Of a stretch of 64,000 nt of DNA, positions 34,268-46,880 are shown one piece after another. The first letter of the stretch is position 1; every line of letters begins with the position of its first letter. The notes under the pieces are model-generated. The model was not told the origin of the DNA. It saw only the letters and a list, made by a program, of their open reading frames with translations, and did no database searches. Origin of the DNA: Humulus lupulus. Taxonomy: Eukaryota > Streptophyta > Magnoliopsida > Rosales > Cannabaceae. The DNA lies in NCBI RefSeq assembly GCF_963169125.1, contig NC_084793.1:213492652-213556651 (forward strand), in the 5' to 3' direction. The position numbers and the translations under genes were made by a program.

Positions 34268-35351
34268 TGAAATTTTGTATTTTAATATTACCAAGTGATT
34301 TAAAATAAACAACTTAATTAAATGCAAAATATTGATTAAGTTGTTTTGACAGATTTCAATTTTGATAACACTACTTATGGAACTGTTACAACAGAAACAT
34401 GAAAATAGGTAAAAATCAACACACGAGGATTTTTACGTGGTTCAGAAATCCTTCAAGAGAACCTACATCCACGGGTCCACGCCCAGAGAGTAAATCAATT
34501 AGTAAAGAATGAAATTTTACACAAGCATTGACTTAAACAAAGTAAGACCCCCTCTTAAGCTATTGCCACAATCTTGTGGTACTTTTCTTTACGAATCTGA
34601 TTTTGTTGAAATGCTGATTCTCTTGAACTCCCTTCAAAGAATAGTGAGTGCTTTCTTCCTCCTGAAGTGAGTCTTGAAGAAATTTTCTTTCGAAGATCCT
34701 TAGGAACACGTTCACCATAACCATAAACTTGTTACAAAGAACAAACGGTATACATGCAGCAAGGTGCACAGAACATAGTAACAAGGACTAAGGTGAACAA
34801 CTTAGCCTTTACATAAACAAAGAAAAATTGCTCTCAAGAAATCAAAATATTATCAAACTTTTTCACAATTAGAGAGACAATAATTCAAAAGCCCTAGCTA
34901 TATATTTATAGTTGCTTGAACGTTCAGAAGAGGATCTCTTGACATCTGAAGCAATAAAGAAATGATTTGCAAATTTCTTATTTAAGGAAACAATCTGCTA
35001 GTCTGTCTGATTCTGTCTTGACATGTTATCCATCCGACTAGGCAGTTTCTTTACTTGGGCAAAATTAGGTCCAGATTCATTTGAAAACTAAATCACACAA
35101 AGAACAAATAATATCTTGAGGATATGTGATTTAATCTGCACGAAATTATTGTGATGAAATCATATCTTAAATATTTGTAATTTCCATATTGGGAATGCTT
35201 TAAGATGTGGATATGAATTAAAACATTTGACAACTCAAAGGTGAGTCTTCCACGATTTTTACACCACATAAAATCTGATTTTAATTCATAGAAAATCCTG
35301 ATAAATAAAATATAGGGCCTAGAAAAATATTTTCCAAACAAGGTTCTAACA
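34268..35351 (-). mobile_element. C2 LTR A: solo LTR in C1 integrase, TSD GTAGT
   Basis: 1084 bp with TGAAATTTTG and GTTCTAACA ends (plus strand). GTAGT occurs at 34263-34267 and 35352-35356. It is collinear with LTR B at 44453-45345 plus 51899-52089, which also totals 1084 bp, with several percent divergence. C1 integrase sequence resumes on the left and C1 pre-integrase on the right. Confidence 0.9.
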
Positions 35352-36393
35352 GTAGTATCTAAAACCTTCCTTGGATGCAATATGTGAAGGACCCCATAAA
35401 TCCGTATAAATAATCTCAAGAGGTTTAGATGCTCGAGAAGAGGAGAGAGAATAACGGAGCTTGTGGCTTTTTCCTTTTTGACTAGCCTCACAAAAGGTAA
35501 GATCTTTGATGCTTCATGTGTGTTTAACATACCTGAGAATCTTGCTGAGAGTACGGGGTGCTGGATGGCCAAGTTTGGAATGCCAAACATTTACATCATT
35601 GAAAGTATTTACAGAAAAACAATGAGGAGAAGCCAAAGAAATGATATTTTTATTACTGACAGAATTTGTACAAGAATTATCAACTAACACAGAGTGTGTT
35701 TTACATGAATGAGAATTAAAATCTAAAGATTTATTACAATCAAAATCTAAAGAAATAGTAAAATAAAAAACTGAAGTAACTGTGGGATTTTGACAGGTGT
35801 GCACCAGGAACATGTAGCAGAAGTAGCAGTAGTGGCAAGACTACATTGCAGAGGAACCTCGGGGCATGAGTGAGACCTTTGTGAGAGCATGTACAAGCTA
35901 TCCTTAATTCTCCCTTTGAGCAACACTTCCATGTATCCTTGTCCTTTATAAAGCAGCAAGTTGAGTGAAACTCAAGAAAAACATTGTTATCCTTAGTCAG
36001 TTTTGAAACACTTACTAAGTTTTTGCTAATATGGGGAACTTTCAAGACAACATTCAGTTGTAAAGAATTAGATGAGGATGGTAAAGAAGTGTTACCAACA
36101 TGAGAGATTTGCAACTTCTTACCATTTCCTACTACAAGAGAATCATAGGGAGTCTTGGATTCAAGGTGCTCCATGCCAAGAGAAACATGATTGGTAGCAC
36201 CGGTGTCATCATACCACTCATGATCATCACCAAAATCTGGGATTTTAGTTGTGTAAGCATGAGGACGATGATCTTCATCAATCTAGTGAGATAGGCACGA
36301 TATGGGTTGTATTCAATCTTGGGAGTAATGAAGGACTTCTCAAACCGGTAATGACACACAATTGCAGTATGGCCAGCCTTATGACATACTTGG
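35352..36393 (-). pseudogene. Duplicated C1 block: zinc knuckle, protease, pre-integrase
   Basis: A second copy of C1 sequence otherwise found at 52090-52568 and 54501-55065. On the minus strand it starts in the zinc knuckle (CHKAGHTAIVCHYRF) at 36393 and has the protease active site DTGATN at about 36200. It then has GNGKKLQISHVGNTSLPSSS and the pre-integrase VWHSKLGHPAPRTLSKIL, ending at the GTAGT beside LTR A. It lacks the S1 insertion present in the other copy. Frameshifts make it non-functional. Confidence 0.85.
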
Positions 36394-37104
36394 AGTAGCC
36401 AAGAAAAACACCCACATCATTTTTTGCATCAAATTTTCCAATATTTCTCGATCCCTAAGGATGTAACACACACAACCAAACACATGAAAATAACTTACGT
36501 TAGGTTTTTTACCTTTCCAAATTTCATATGGAGTTTTGCTAGTACCTGATCGTAAGAATACACGGTTGATTATGTAACAAGCAGTGTTAATTGCCTCAGC
36601 CCACAATCTTTTTGAAAGTTTTATGCTATTCATCATTACCCTAGCCGTTTCTTGAAGGGTTCAATTTTTTCTTTCAACAACTCCATTTTGTTCAGGAGTT
36701 TTAGGTGCTGAGAACTCGTGAGAAATACCCAGTGATTTACAAAAATCATCATAAACAGTATTCTCAAATTCTTCACCATGATCACTTCTGATTCTTACAA
36801 TCTTACCTATATTGCAATCCTTTTCAACTCTTAATTTTATGCAAAGAGTTTTAAAGGCATCAAAAGTATCTGATTTTTTTCTCAAGAAATCAACCCAAGT
36901 AAAGCGAGAAAAATCATCAACACAAACAAAAATGTACCTTTTTCCATTAATACTTTCAACTTGAATAGGTCCCATAAGATCCATATGCAAAAGTTCAAGA
37001 ACTTTTCTAGTATTAATTCCTGTGACACTTTTGTGAGAATTTTTCAATTGTTTTCCCAACTAGCAAGGTTCACATTTACCTGTAGATTCTTTACTCAATT
37101 TGGG
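36394..37104 (-). pseudogene. C2 integrase fragment
   Basis: The minus strand from 37104 reads KLSKESTGKCEPC then, after a stop, LGKQLKNSHKS. Next come VCVDDFSRFTWVDFLRKKSD, IRSDHGEEFENTVYDDFC and TPEQNGVVERKN (the D..D..E core), then KRLWAEAINTACYIINRVFL and GCVCYILRDRE. It breaks off at 36394 after VFLGYS, where the duplicated C1 block begins. The N-terminal zinc HH part and everything after integrase are missing. Confidence 0.85.
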
Positions 37105-40100
37105 TGTAGTGCACCAATTTTTTTTTTAGTTTATTAAAATTTTTGTGAATTATTTTATTTAAGTGTTAAGTATGATGAATTGTCTTATATAAATGTTGTT
37201 TATTTTATTTAGTTGTTGTTTGTTTTATTTGATTGTTTGTTATTTTATTTAGTTGTTAGAATTGTTTGTAGAATATTTTTTGTGAAATTACTTGTTAATT
37301 GATATATATTTATTTTTATTTTAAAAATGTGATTACGTGAGATTTGGTTGAATGCACTAAGGTGCATGGTAGATAGTGTTGTACCCTAGTGATTTAGTGT
37401 GTGCAAGTGCATGGTAGCATGGTGCACATGTGTAGATTTTCTACACACCTTATATTTCCTTTTATTAGATTTTAATTGATTTAATTAAAAAAAATATAAA
37501 ATAAGAGAAATGGAAAGATGGTGGACGGCAAGGAGTGAGAAAAGGGAAATGACATTATTCCTTTTATTTTTCTTAATCAATTAAACTCAAATTTTGGAAG
37601 ATTATAGCTATTATACGGGTAAGGGAATTTTGACATTTTTATTATTTAAAATACTCTTTAGTATAATGGATTTTAGGGTTAATTAGATGAGTAGATTAGG
37701 GAACTTACCATTAATTTTGGTGAGGCTTTATGAGAGGATTAGGTTAAGGAAGGGAAGGAAATATTGGAAGAGCATTTTTTGCTCTTGGTTGCCGTGAGTT
37801 GAAGAGAGGAAAAGAGAGAGAGAGTGGCGAGCTAGAGAGAGAAGGGAAAGGGCTGCCATTTTTCTAGAGAGGAGGAAGAAGAGAAAAAGAAAAAGGAAGA
37901 GAAGAAGAAGAAGAAGGGTTTCGAAACCCTAGGTAAGTTCTAACCTATTGGTGTTTTGAATATTGAATTAGAGTCTTCTCCTCTTCTCTAATCTAAGATT
38001 ATTTTGTGGTTTCTTTCTTTGGATGTATGGTGTTCGAAAATCCCCTATAGGTGACAAGGTTTTTCTTGCTAGAGTATTCTTGATTCAACAATCAAGAGAG
38101 GTAATGGTTTTTCTTAACCTATGTTGGATTGATGAGTCTATCCTTGATGTTGATTTTGGTGGTGTTTAATGGTTTGGTTATTGTAGGTTGGTGATGAGGT
38201 GGTTATGTTTGGTTTTATTTCTCATGAAAAGAATAGGGTTTGTTAAAGAGGCTCATGGGAATGTTTGAGAGAATATGTGTTTGATGAGATTTATATGAGG
38301 GTTGTATTTTGTGTTTATATTGCTATGATTATTTCAGACCATTGATTTATGTAAAAATATGCAAGAATGATGATAGATGCATGCTAGGTTTCATGTGAAG
38401 ATAGATGAGGATTTTGTGATATTTTGTGGTGGATCTTGAGTGTTTCGACCTAGGGGTAAAATGTTCAATCATGATTGTTTTCCTTGTATGTTTTGAAATA
38501 ATGGTGATTTTAGAAACATGATAGGATGTATATGATATTATGTATCAATGAATTATGGTATGCATGAAAAATGATAGATCATGTTAGGTTCAATATAAAG
38601 GCATATGTGAATAATGGTGTTTATGTAATAATGCATGTTGTTATTATTGTTTTGTTGGATTGCATGTATGAATTCATTGGAAATAGAATAAGGTTTTATA
38701 AGGTTGTATATGAATATGTGTTAGTGATGTTCTTTGATTTATTTGTATAATAAGAGCATGTTAGGATTTGTGATTTATTGTGTTTATTGGACATGCATGA
38801 TTTTGTATGGAATTTTTGAAAGGTATGAGATAAAAGATGAATTTCATGATTAATTATGCTTGCTGATTTTTGTGAATAATTGGGTAATAAGTTTGGTGAT
38901 ATAGTGATTTTCATACATAAGTAATGTCCTTAATGCTATGCTGATTTTATGGAATTAAAATGGTATTTTAAGTCACAATAAAATGATATTTTACTCAAAT
39001 AAATACCTACATAATTTTTATTATATTTTTAGAAAAATATGAGGTTTTAAATTCAATATAGTGATTTTTAATGATAAATATGATTACTGGAATTTTTGTA
39101 AAAAAAAAATGTAAAGTGTGTTTCAATAAAATGAATTTGATTAGTATTTGAAATAAATTAATACCCTAAATTATGGTAATATTAAAAATGGTATTTTTAA
39201 TATGGTATGAGTGTATATTTTAATAGTTAAGATTTTTCTTTATTTTTGATCAAGGAAAATATTGAATCTAATTTATTTGTGATTTTAAAGAAATTAAATG
39301 GTGGCTGAAAGTTTAGTTTAAAATATTTAAAATGATTATTTAATTGTCACTTATGAATTTATGTTACATAAAACTAAGCCTTAAAATAATTCAAATAAAA
39401 TATATTTTTCCACACTTAAAATATATATTTTTTCTCATATCATTTATGTAACATAATTAATCAATATTAAATTGATTTTTCTAAGGAAACATGGTAATCA
39501 TATGTATTTTTCTTTTTAAAATAATTTCCAATGCCTTTGTTATTTCATTGTAATTTGAAAATAATAAATGGTCTTTTATATTTTCTTAATGGCTAAATAA
39601 AATTGTTTTTATGAAATAAAAAGAATCTCTTGGGAGATTTAATCAACCTAGTAATTTTAAGAAGATAAACAATGGTAAACAACACATGCTACAAGTCTTT
39701 TATTTTTAAAACGATAGAATTAAGACGCATAGAATTATCGTTTTAAACGCCACAATTACGCAACGTTCCCACGTATGCATGTTACATGCAAATTCACTTT
39801 TACGTCCAAAATTATGTCTATTATGCAACCATGTAGTTTTTATAGAAAGATCATGCATGCAAAGTAGGTAGAATGAGTATTATTCTTTTTATGACCTTAT
39901 GTGTAATTAAGTATATTAGTATGTTGTGTGTAACCCATACTATGTGTGCATGGCCCATGCACACATGAATTATATGAAAGGGAAAATTAGTAATTATGTG
40001 AAGCTAAGGAATGTCGTTTTGATTATGGCATAGGCTCATTGAGAAGTTGTGGTTTACTTAGCTTGGACCTGAGGTAAGGAAGTTAGATAGAATTTATGAT

Positions 40101-40997
40101 TGTTATATTATGAATGGTAAGACTATTGTGTGAATGAAATGTTATGAATTTTGAATGCCATAATGTGATGATATGTTGGCTTGTATGAATATTGTATGAT
40201 ATGAATGGATGTTAGCGTGATGAACGCGACACATCAAAATGGGTTGCTAAGGATAAAGAAGATGTAACCCGGGTTACTAAGGATATGAAGACGTAACTCC
40301 ATGGGCGGACGCGCCGAGGTTATTCAAGGACCAGAGACTCTTGTTTACCTCAAAGGGTGGCATGAACAAGTTAGCGGGCCATGTTCACAAGGAATTGTGT
40401 ATGAATGTGTTATGATGTTTGGTTATGGTTATGATTATGTTATGATGTTTGGTGATGTTGATGATTCTGTTATGATGTTATGATATGATGGTGGTAATAT
40501 GTTTACGTTTATGATATTGATGCCAATCTTACGATGATGTTATGATGTATAAAGATGAACGATATTGTTTGTAAATTGTTGTATCTTACTTGCTTGTTGT
40601 TTGTACTTCCTTACTGGGCTTTTAGCTCACCCTCTTACTTTCCCTTCCAGGTAGCAAATAGGTTTTCTCTGTGGTACGCGTGGTGATGTGGGGAGTTCTG
40701 TCGTCCTGGTGTGTATGGTGTAGGGGCATCCTATGGACGAAAAACGATAAATTAAAACGCCATTTTTAATAATGTTATGTTTTATGAGACTTTTTTTTAA
40801 ACTTATCAGTGAGACTTGAATTATTGGTTGTTTTAGAACTATGCATAAAAACTGATATTTTCTTTTAAAACTATTGGGCCCAACTTGCATGTTTTTAAGC
40901 AAGACCCCACTGAAACATTTATAATAAGTGGCTTTTCTTTTATAGACCAATGAAAATGTGAATGTTTTATTAAGTACTAGTGTAGGGCGTTTTTACA
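37105..40997 (+). mobile_element. G5 5' LTR (3893 bp)
   Basis: Bounded by C2 integrase on the left and the primer-binding site on the right. It contains AG-rich leader-like sequence at 37800-37910 and TATGATG-rich repeats at 40390-40500. ORFs inside (for example 40301-40483) have repeat composition and no recognisable domain. Confidence 0.75.
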
Positions 40998-41154
40998 AAT
41001 AGTATCAGAGACGGTCGTCCATGTTTCCAAGGACCCTCCCCATACACGCTAAAGACGGGAAAATCTCACCTCACCACGTCGTAAGTATTTGTTTATGTGC
41101 TATTACTTGTTTTTGTTTTGCTTAATTTTATAGTATCGAACCTGCAGTAGTAAG

Positions 41155-41709
41155 ATGCCTCCTGTGTTGAAGACGACTAAGAAAAAATTGCTTAAGGAGA
41201 TCAGCGCGATTCCTAAAGTCCAGCTTGACGAGGACCCTTATGATCGGCGCATAGCAGCCTTGAAAACGACAAAGGAAGTCTGTGATCGCATCCAAGGGAT
41301 GATGAATAAAAGGGGAGCCTTACTATGGTCCATTGAGCAACATTGGGTCATGAGGGAAGCATTGTTGATATACCCAGAGGCCTTTCTTTAGTGGGATCAA
41401 TCATGGAACCTTGTTGAACAACAAGACCTGGAGTTTAGCACCATGGATTACGCAATTCACGAATTTCTGGGGTACTATGAGTTTAGTCTTTTGGAGTTGG
41501 TGCTAGTAAAGACGGATGACAGGGAACTGGAGGAGCGTTTAGAGACGGTACATGACGAGGAAGGAGAATTGGCAGTTGAAGAAGTAATTCGAGCCATACC
41601 ACGTTTGACCACGAGGATGGAGATAATGGCGAGCGCTCCCGGCTATTTCCACATTCCTGAAAATGTCTTTGATTACAATTCAGAGGACGAGTCCATTGTT
41701 GAGGACTAG
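41155..41709 (+). pseudogene. G5 extra ORF upstream of gag, unrecognised
   Basis: A 184-codon reading frame from ATG 41155 to TAG 41709, broken by one in-frame TAG at 41389-41391. It lies between the primer site and gag. It is charged and mostly helical by appearance, with the stretches KKLLKEISAIPKVQLDEDPY, WSIEQHWVMREALL and LEERLETVHDEEGELAVEEV. I do not recognise a domain. Position and length suggest a leader ORF of the element rather than a captured gene, but that is inference. Confidence 0.5.
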
Positions 41710-41979
41710 AGTTCTACTGCGTAATCGTCGCATGGGGTGCTAATAAATAAGATGGAATAATAATAATTTTCTAAGACCTTAAAGGATTTATGTTTTGGTT
41801 AATTCAACATTTTTTGGGATTGTTTAGTTTTGGAATAATTTAAACGTTTTGAATGCTATGGATATTTTGTTGCAAACTCTAAATGATGTGGTTTGAATAT
41901 TTGATTTTGCAATATCCATCAAACCAATATGCAATGTTCCTTCCTTATGATTTTCCTTTGATTGCCTTAGAGCTTCATC

Positions 41980-42490
41980 ATGTCGACCAGAGGAAGAGGA
42001 GGAAGGGGAAGAGGTAGAGGCAGAGGAAAGGGTGCCTCCACAAGGTCTGAAACTACGGCCACCCCTGACGTTGAAATGCCATCTGTTCAACCTGCAGCTC
42101 CAGCAGCACCATCTGTGGACCTGGCTACAGAGGTTGCAAGGTTAAGAGAACAGTTGAGACTAAGAGATGAGGAACTAGCACAAGCTAGACAAGCACCGCA
42201 AACATCCCAAACACACAAAATACCTCAAGTACCAGTGGCGCAACCTCAGCCGCTAGTACCACCATCTGCACCACTACCAGTAACCTATGGGTTCGAACCA
42301 GTATATGAACGCTTTAGGAAACAAGCCCAACCAACTTTTGAGGGGAAAGCTGATCCATTGGTGGCAGAAGATTGGTTAAGGTCGGTTGAGGCTATTTTTG
42401 ATCATATGGAGTTAGATGACCGCAAAAGGGTTTCCTGCGCAGTTTATCTACTTAAAATGGATGCACGGATTTGGTGGGACGTGACTAATA
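41980..42490 (+). pseudogene. G5 gag, 3' truncated
   Basis: ATG 41980 opens with an RGRGGRGRGRGRGKG tract, then a proline/alanine-rich linker with a short coiled coil (VARLREQLRLRDEELAQARQ). It then has the Gypsy gag core (FRKQAQPTFEGKADPLVAED, WLRSVEAIFDHMELDD, VYLLKMDARIWWDV). The frame leaves gag at about 42490, where C2 protease sequence (minus strand) takes over, so only about 170 codons are real. The remaining capsid and the zinc knuckle are missing. Confidence 0.85.
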
Positions 42491-42826
42491 TTTCGGTAAC
42501 CCATGAAGATTTAGGGTACCTTTTCCAATAATATTTCCTGCCATACCATCACCAAAAGTTACAGCACCACATTTCAAAGATTTGAAATTAGTGAGTATAC
42601 TTATATCACCTGTCATGTGTCTGGAGCATCCACTATCAAAATACCAAGAATTAGATACACGAGTTTTATGACAAGTAAATGCAACATGACAATTTATCTT
42701 TTTCTCTATCCAAACCTTTTTGGATGGTTTTTTCACAATTTGTTTTGTTCTACTATAATGATTGAGATAATTATTTTTGGAAAAATTCATCATAGTAAAA
42801 CATCTAGGCCGAATGTGCCATTTCAC
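42491..42826 (-). pseudogene. C2 protease fragment
   Basis: The minus strand 42826-42491 has WYFDSGCSRHMTGD (Copia aspartic protease active site with D-S-G) and FGDGMAGNIIGKGTLNLHGL. It ends at the G5 gag junction. The following pre-integrase region (about 150 residues) is absent between here and the integrase piece at 37104. Confidence 0.8.
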
Positions 42827-43155
42827 TCCACAGAAATGACAAATGGGAACAAAATGCCCACTTTTATTGCTTCTGAGAACCTCGGTCTGTGTAATAGCTG
42901 TTGGAACAGATTGTACTTTTGTAGCCAGAAAAAATTCTAGATTTTACAAAAATGGTTTTGTCTTTTGATTTGGACCCATCAGATCCTAATCCAGAAAAAT
43001 TACCTGCTTTGACCTGCAACAATTACATCATCCAAAATCCTAGAATTTGGGTGAGGCATTTTTACACCTTTGACCTTGTGATCAATTTCATTTGATAATC
43101 GCTTAATTTCACAGTTTTTAGCAATAACTTTATTCTTAAGATTCTTTACAATATT

Positions 43156-44335
43156 TTAAAGTTCATCATTCCTTTTTTGTAAAGATTTGTTATTGCTTGC
43201 CATTAAGCGATTATCAGAACATACTTTTAACCACTGATCGTACATGTCTTTGTACGACTCTTTCAAAGAATCCTTATCCAGATTGGATTCACATTCAAAA
43301 TTTTCTTCTTGAACTGTGTTGTTCAGACAAACAAACCTTTTTTTAACCTGCGAATTTAAATTTAATCCAGAAACAACAAAATTTTGAGTTATCTTCTTCA
43401 TTGCTACTTTCAAAGTCCTGATCACTCCAAGTAGCTGCCATTACCTTTTTGTTCTTCTTCAGTGTATTGGCACATTCAGATTGAATATGACCAAATCCTT
43501 CACATTCCCTACATTGCACACCTCTTTTATTACTATTATCAAAATGTTTAGAGAAGTGGTTACCTTTGGAAGATTTGAATGTAGGTTTCTTGTTTCCAAT
43601 TTTTTTAATGTACTTTTGAAATTTTTTGGTCAACAAGGCCATCTCATCTTCACCATCATTTTCATCTGAGTCTTTCTCCTTTGATGATTTGAGAGCAACT
43701 GATTTCTCTTTGAGAGCATTTGGTTTTTCCTTTTGACGAATTTTTTGATTTAGTTCAAAAGTTCGTAGTGAGTCCATAAACTCCTCTACTTTCATTGTGT
43801 CAAGATTTGTTGCCTCCTCAATAGCCGTGAGCTTATTCTGAAACCTGTCAGGAAGAACTCTAACAATTTTTCGAACTAACACACTATTTTCCAATTTTTC
43901 ACCCAAGGAAAAATATTCATTGGCAATATCAGATAATCTTTCATAGAATTCGGTGAGAGACTCAGTTTCAGTCATTCTAAGATTTTCAAGCCTTACAGTT
44001 AACATTAAAAGCCTAGAGCACTTGACATCATCAGTTCCTTCAAATTGAGTTTGAAGAATTTTCCAAGCCTCTTTGGCGGACTCACATGAAGATATTAATT
44101 TTATATATCCTTCACCAACACCATTAAAGATAGCATGCAAGGCTTTGTTATTATAACTAGACAATTTATCTTCAGCATCAGTCCAATTGATTTCAAATTT
44201 TACCTTTGTGAGATCATCAGATTCAGTAGGTGGTGTCCAACCTGTTAAGATTGATCTCCATGCCTTTTCATCCAATGATTTGATGAAAGTTTTCATTCTA
44301 ACTTTCCAATAATGATAGTTAGAGTCATTCAACAA
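43156..44335 (-). pseudogene. C2 gag (Copia, SIRE-like)
   Basis: On the minus strand, 330 codons are open from 44335 to 43343. They begin LNDSNYHYWKVRMKTFIKSL, the usual start of SIRE-like gag, and include VGEGYIKLISSCESAKEAW, LTEFYERLSDIANEYFSLGE and a CCHC knuckle (CRECEGFGHIQSEC). A frame change near 43400 continues into a coiled-coil segment to 43156 (DMYDQWLKVCSDNRLMASNN). The true start probably lies upstream, where a TAA blocks it. The capsid and knuckle are nearly intact, but the element cannot move alone. Confidence 0.85.
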
Positions 44336-44437
44336 GGGAGGATGTGTTATTGAACCACCTTATGCAAAGAAAGACATTTCATAAGGCACAAAACAAACGG
44401 AAAAAAAATACAAAATCGCACTAAGAGTTTAGTGACC

Positions 44438-44452
44438 CGCTCTGATACCAAA
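44438..44452 (-). other. C2 primer-binding site
   Basis: The minus strand reads TTTGGTATCAGAGCGG immediately after the LTR end (..GAATTTCA). It is a textbook initiator tRNA-Met site for Copia. Confidence 0.9.
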
Positions 44453-45345
44453 TGAAATTCCGTATTTTAAAAATACCAAGTGATTTAAAATAAACAACTT
44501 AATTAAATGTGGAATATTGATTAAGTTGTTTTGACATATTTCAATTTTGTTAACACTACTTATGCAACTGTTACAACAGAAATAGAAAAACAGGTAAAAA
44601 TCCACACACGAGGATTTTTACGTGGTTCAGAAATTTTTTCAGATAACCTACATACATGGGGCCACGCCCAGAGAATAAATCAATTAGTAAAGAATGAAAT
44701 TGTACACAGGCATTGACTTAAACAAAGTAAGACTCCCTCTTAAGCTATTGTCGCAATCTCGTGGTACTTTTCTTTACGAATCTGATTTTGTTGAAACGCT
44801 GATTCTCTTGAACTCCCTTCAAAGAATAGCGAGTGCTCTCTTCCTCCAGAAGTGAGTCTTGAAGAAATTTTATCCCAAAGATCCTTAGGAATATGTTCAC
44901 CAGAACCATAAACTTGTTACAAAGAACAAATGGTATACATGCAACAAGGTGCATAGAACACAATACCAAGGACTAAGGTGAAAAACTTAGCCTTTACATA
45001 AACAAAGAAAAATTGCTCTCAAGAAATCAAAATATTATCAAACTTTTTCACAATTAGAGAGACAATAATTCAAGAGCCCTAGCTATCTATTTATAGCTGC
45101 TTGAACGTTCAGGAGAGGATCTCTTAACATTTGGAGCAATAAAGAAATGATTTGTAAATTTCTTATTTAAGGAAACAATCTGCTAGTCTGTCTGATTCTG
45201 TCTTGACATGCTATCCATCCGACTAGGCAATTTCTGTACTTGGGAAAAATTAGGTCCAGATTTATTTGAAAACTAAATCACACAAAGAACAGATAATATC
45301 TTGAAGATATGTGATTTAATCTGCACCAAATTATTATGATGAAAT
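44453..45345 (-). mobile_element. C2 LTR B, first part (split by C3)
   Basis: 893 bp of LTR B. The remaining 191 bp are at 51899-52089, beyond C3. The total of 1084 bp equals LTR A. The outer edge at 52089 is followed by GTAGT, the same target sequence as LTR A. Confidence 0.9.
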
Positions 45346-45796
45346 TGTTAGAAATTTATTTATTTGGGTCACAATTGTATATATAAAATGTGTGTTGGGT
45401 CATCATATAAATGAGTCAAAATTATGTGGTCTATTTTGGAATAAAGTTTATGACTTAGGGGCATGATTGTCATGGTTTTAATATGTGGATACCATAAAGG
45501 CAATTTCTGATTTGATGAGGGGCCAAATTAGAAATAGTAAATAAAGATTAGTTACTGATTTGTGAGTTATTAATAAAGAGGTAATGGTCCCCAATTTGCA
45601 GAACGTATCTTTTCACTCTTGAATCCCCATCATCAAGAGACTAAGGTTCTCAAAAGTTTTGACTGCAAATTCGGAAGATCATAACCCTGTACAATCGATT
45701 CAATGGACTCCGGTACGCTTCCGCTAACCTTTGGCTATTTATTGTTTGATTCTCTTGAATTAATTAGGGCTAAATTCAGATTACAGTATTCTAACA
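45346..45796 (+). mobile_element. C3 5' LTR
   Basis: TGTTAGAAATTTATT to ATTCTAACA. Three differences from the 3' LTR. Confidence 0.97.
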
Positions 45797-46880
45797 TTTG
45801 GTACTAGAGCATCCCTGAATTAATTCTTGAGAATATATGGTAGTATTGGTCTTCCATGAAATTAATTTTTGCAATCGTTTATATATATATTTTATTAGTT
45901 CATGCGATTCTGTGCTAATTCTAATCCTACTGTTCAAAAGTTATGTAGATATATCTACTGTTATGTAGTTAATGGAAAATTTGTTAACTTTTGTAGTATA
46001 TACATATATACCAATTGTATATCTACTGTGCTAATTTCGTTAATGTATATAAAAGTTATGTAGATATGAACTTTAATGTATATTGTATAAGAATTAGCAT
46101 ATCTGTTTTCGTTAATGTATATAAGGATTAGGTCTGTTTTAATTTCGTTAATGAATATATATATATATAAAAGTAATCATGTTCCATTGATACCGTAATA
46201 CAGAATTTGGGATTGCTTATATTTGATCCCTCAAGGGCATGTTTGTAGTAATCATGACTGTTTTTTTTGTTTATATGAGGAATTGCTTATATAGAGAAAC
46301 TGTATATAAGAAATATCCACACATATAAACTTGGTATCTTAAATGGACGAGCGGGTCATTTGTGTTTATATTTTGGTGTTCGAGCCTAGGAGATAAATAT
46401 TATATTCTTCAGTAATCGCTTATATTAACTTACCTGTATATATTTCTTATATACAGTTTATTAATTTTGGAATAATACAGTAACAATAAATTTTGATTTT
46501 GGTTTTGGATTTAATTAAAGATATCTAATATTTTAGTTAAATTAATTAAAAAAAAATATCACCAAAGTGATCACTTTTGTGTAGATTAATTCAATTAAAA
46601 TATCAAGATAATAATGTGTATGTAATTGATGCATTTATTAACTAACCCAAAGGTGAGTTAATATTTGGCCAAGTTTCATACATACTTGTGGTGATAAATG
46701 TGTGACAATTATAAGGTATTGTGTGAATAATATGTTAGTCCAAAGATTACATATTGTTTGACATAATTTATTGTCAATGGTTGTTCGCTACAACAAGAGT
46801 ACCGCTTATAGTTAATATTACTGTCCAAAGACTTGATATTAATGATGTGTTTGGTATCTTGAGATGGGATTAACCATTAT
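45797..46880 (+). other. C3 leader, no ORF
   Basis: The primer-binding site (45797-45810) is followed by an AT-rich leader containing several imperfect copies of TTCGTTAATGTATATAA and GTTATGTAGATAT (about 45940-46170). No gene seen. Confidence 0.75.

Larger units (their letters stand above)
37105..42490 (+). mobile_element. G5: Tekay-type Gypsy, 5' half only, inserted in C2
   Basis: A plus-strand element with a very long LTR (37105-40997, TGTAGTGCACC to TTTTTACA), primer site (about 40999-41013, TAGTATCAGAGAC), an extra ORF (41155-41709) and gag (41980-42490). It stops inside gag where C2 protease sequence begins, so pol and the 3' LTR are gone. The long LTR and gag type fit the Tekay/Del lineage. 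Confidence 0.8.

Noticed and set aside
37105..40997. Host gene in the long stretch between the C2 pieces
   Set aside because: It is bounded by LTR termini and a primer-binding site and leads into Gypsy gag; no coding domain seen.
42491..42531. The last codons of the ORF that contains G5 gag
   Set aside because: They read through into antisense C2 protease sequence, so they are not part of gag.
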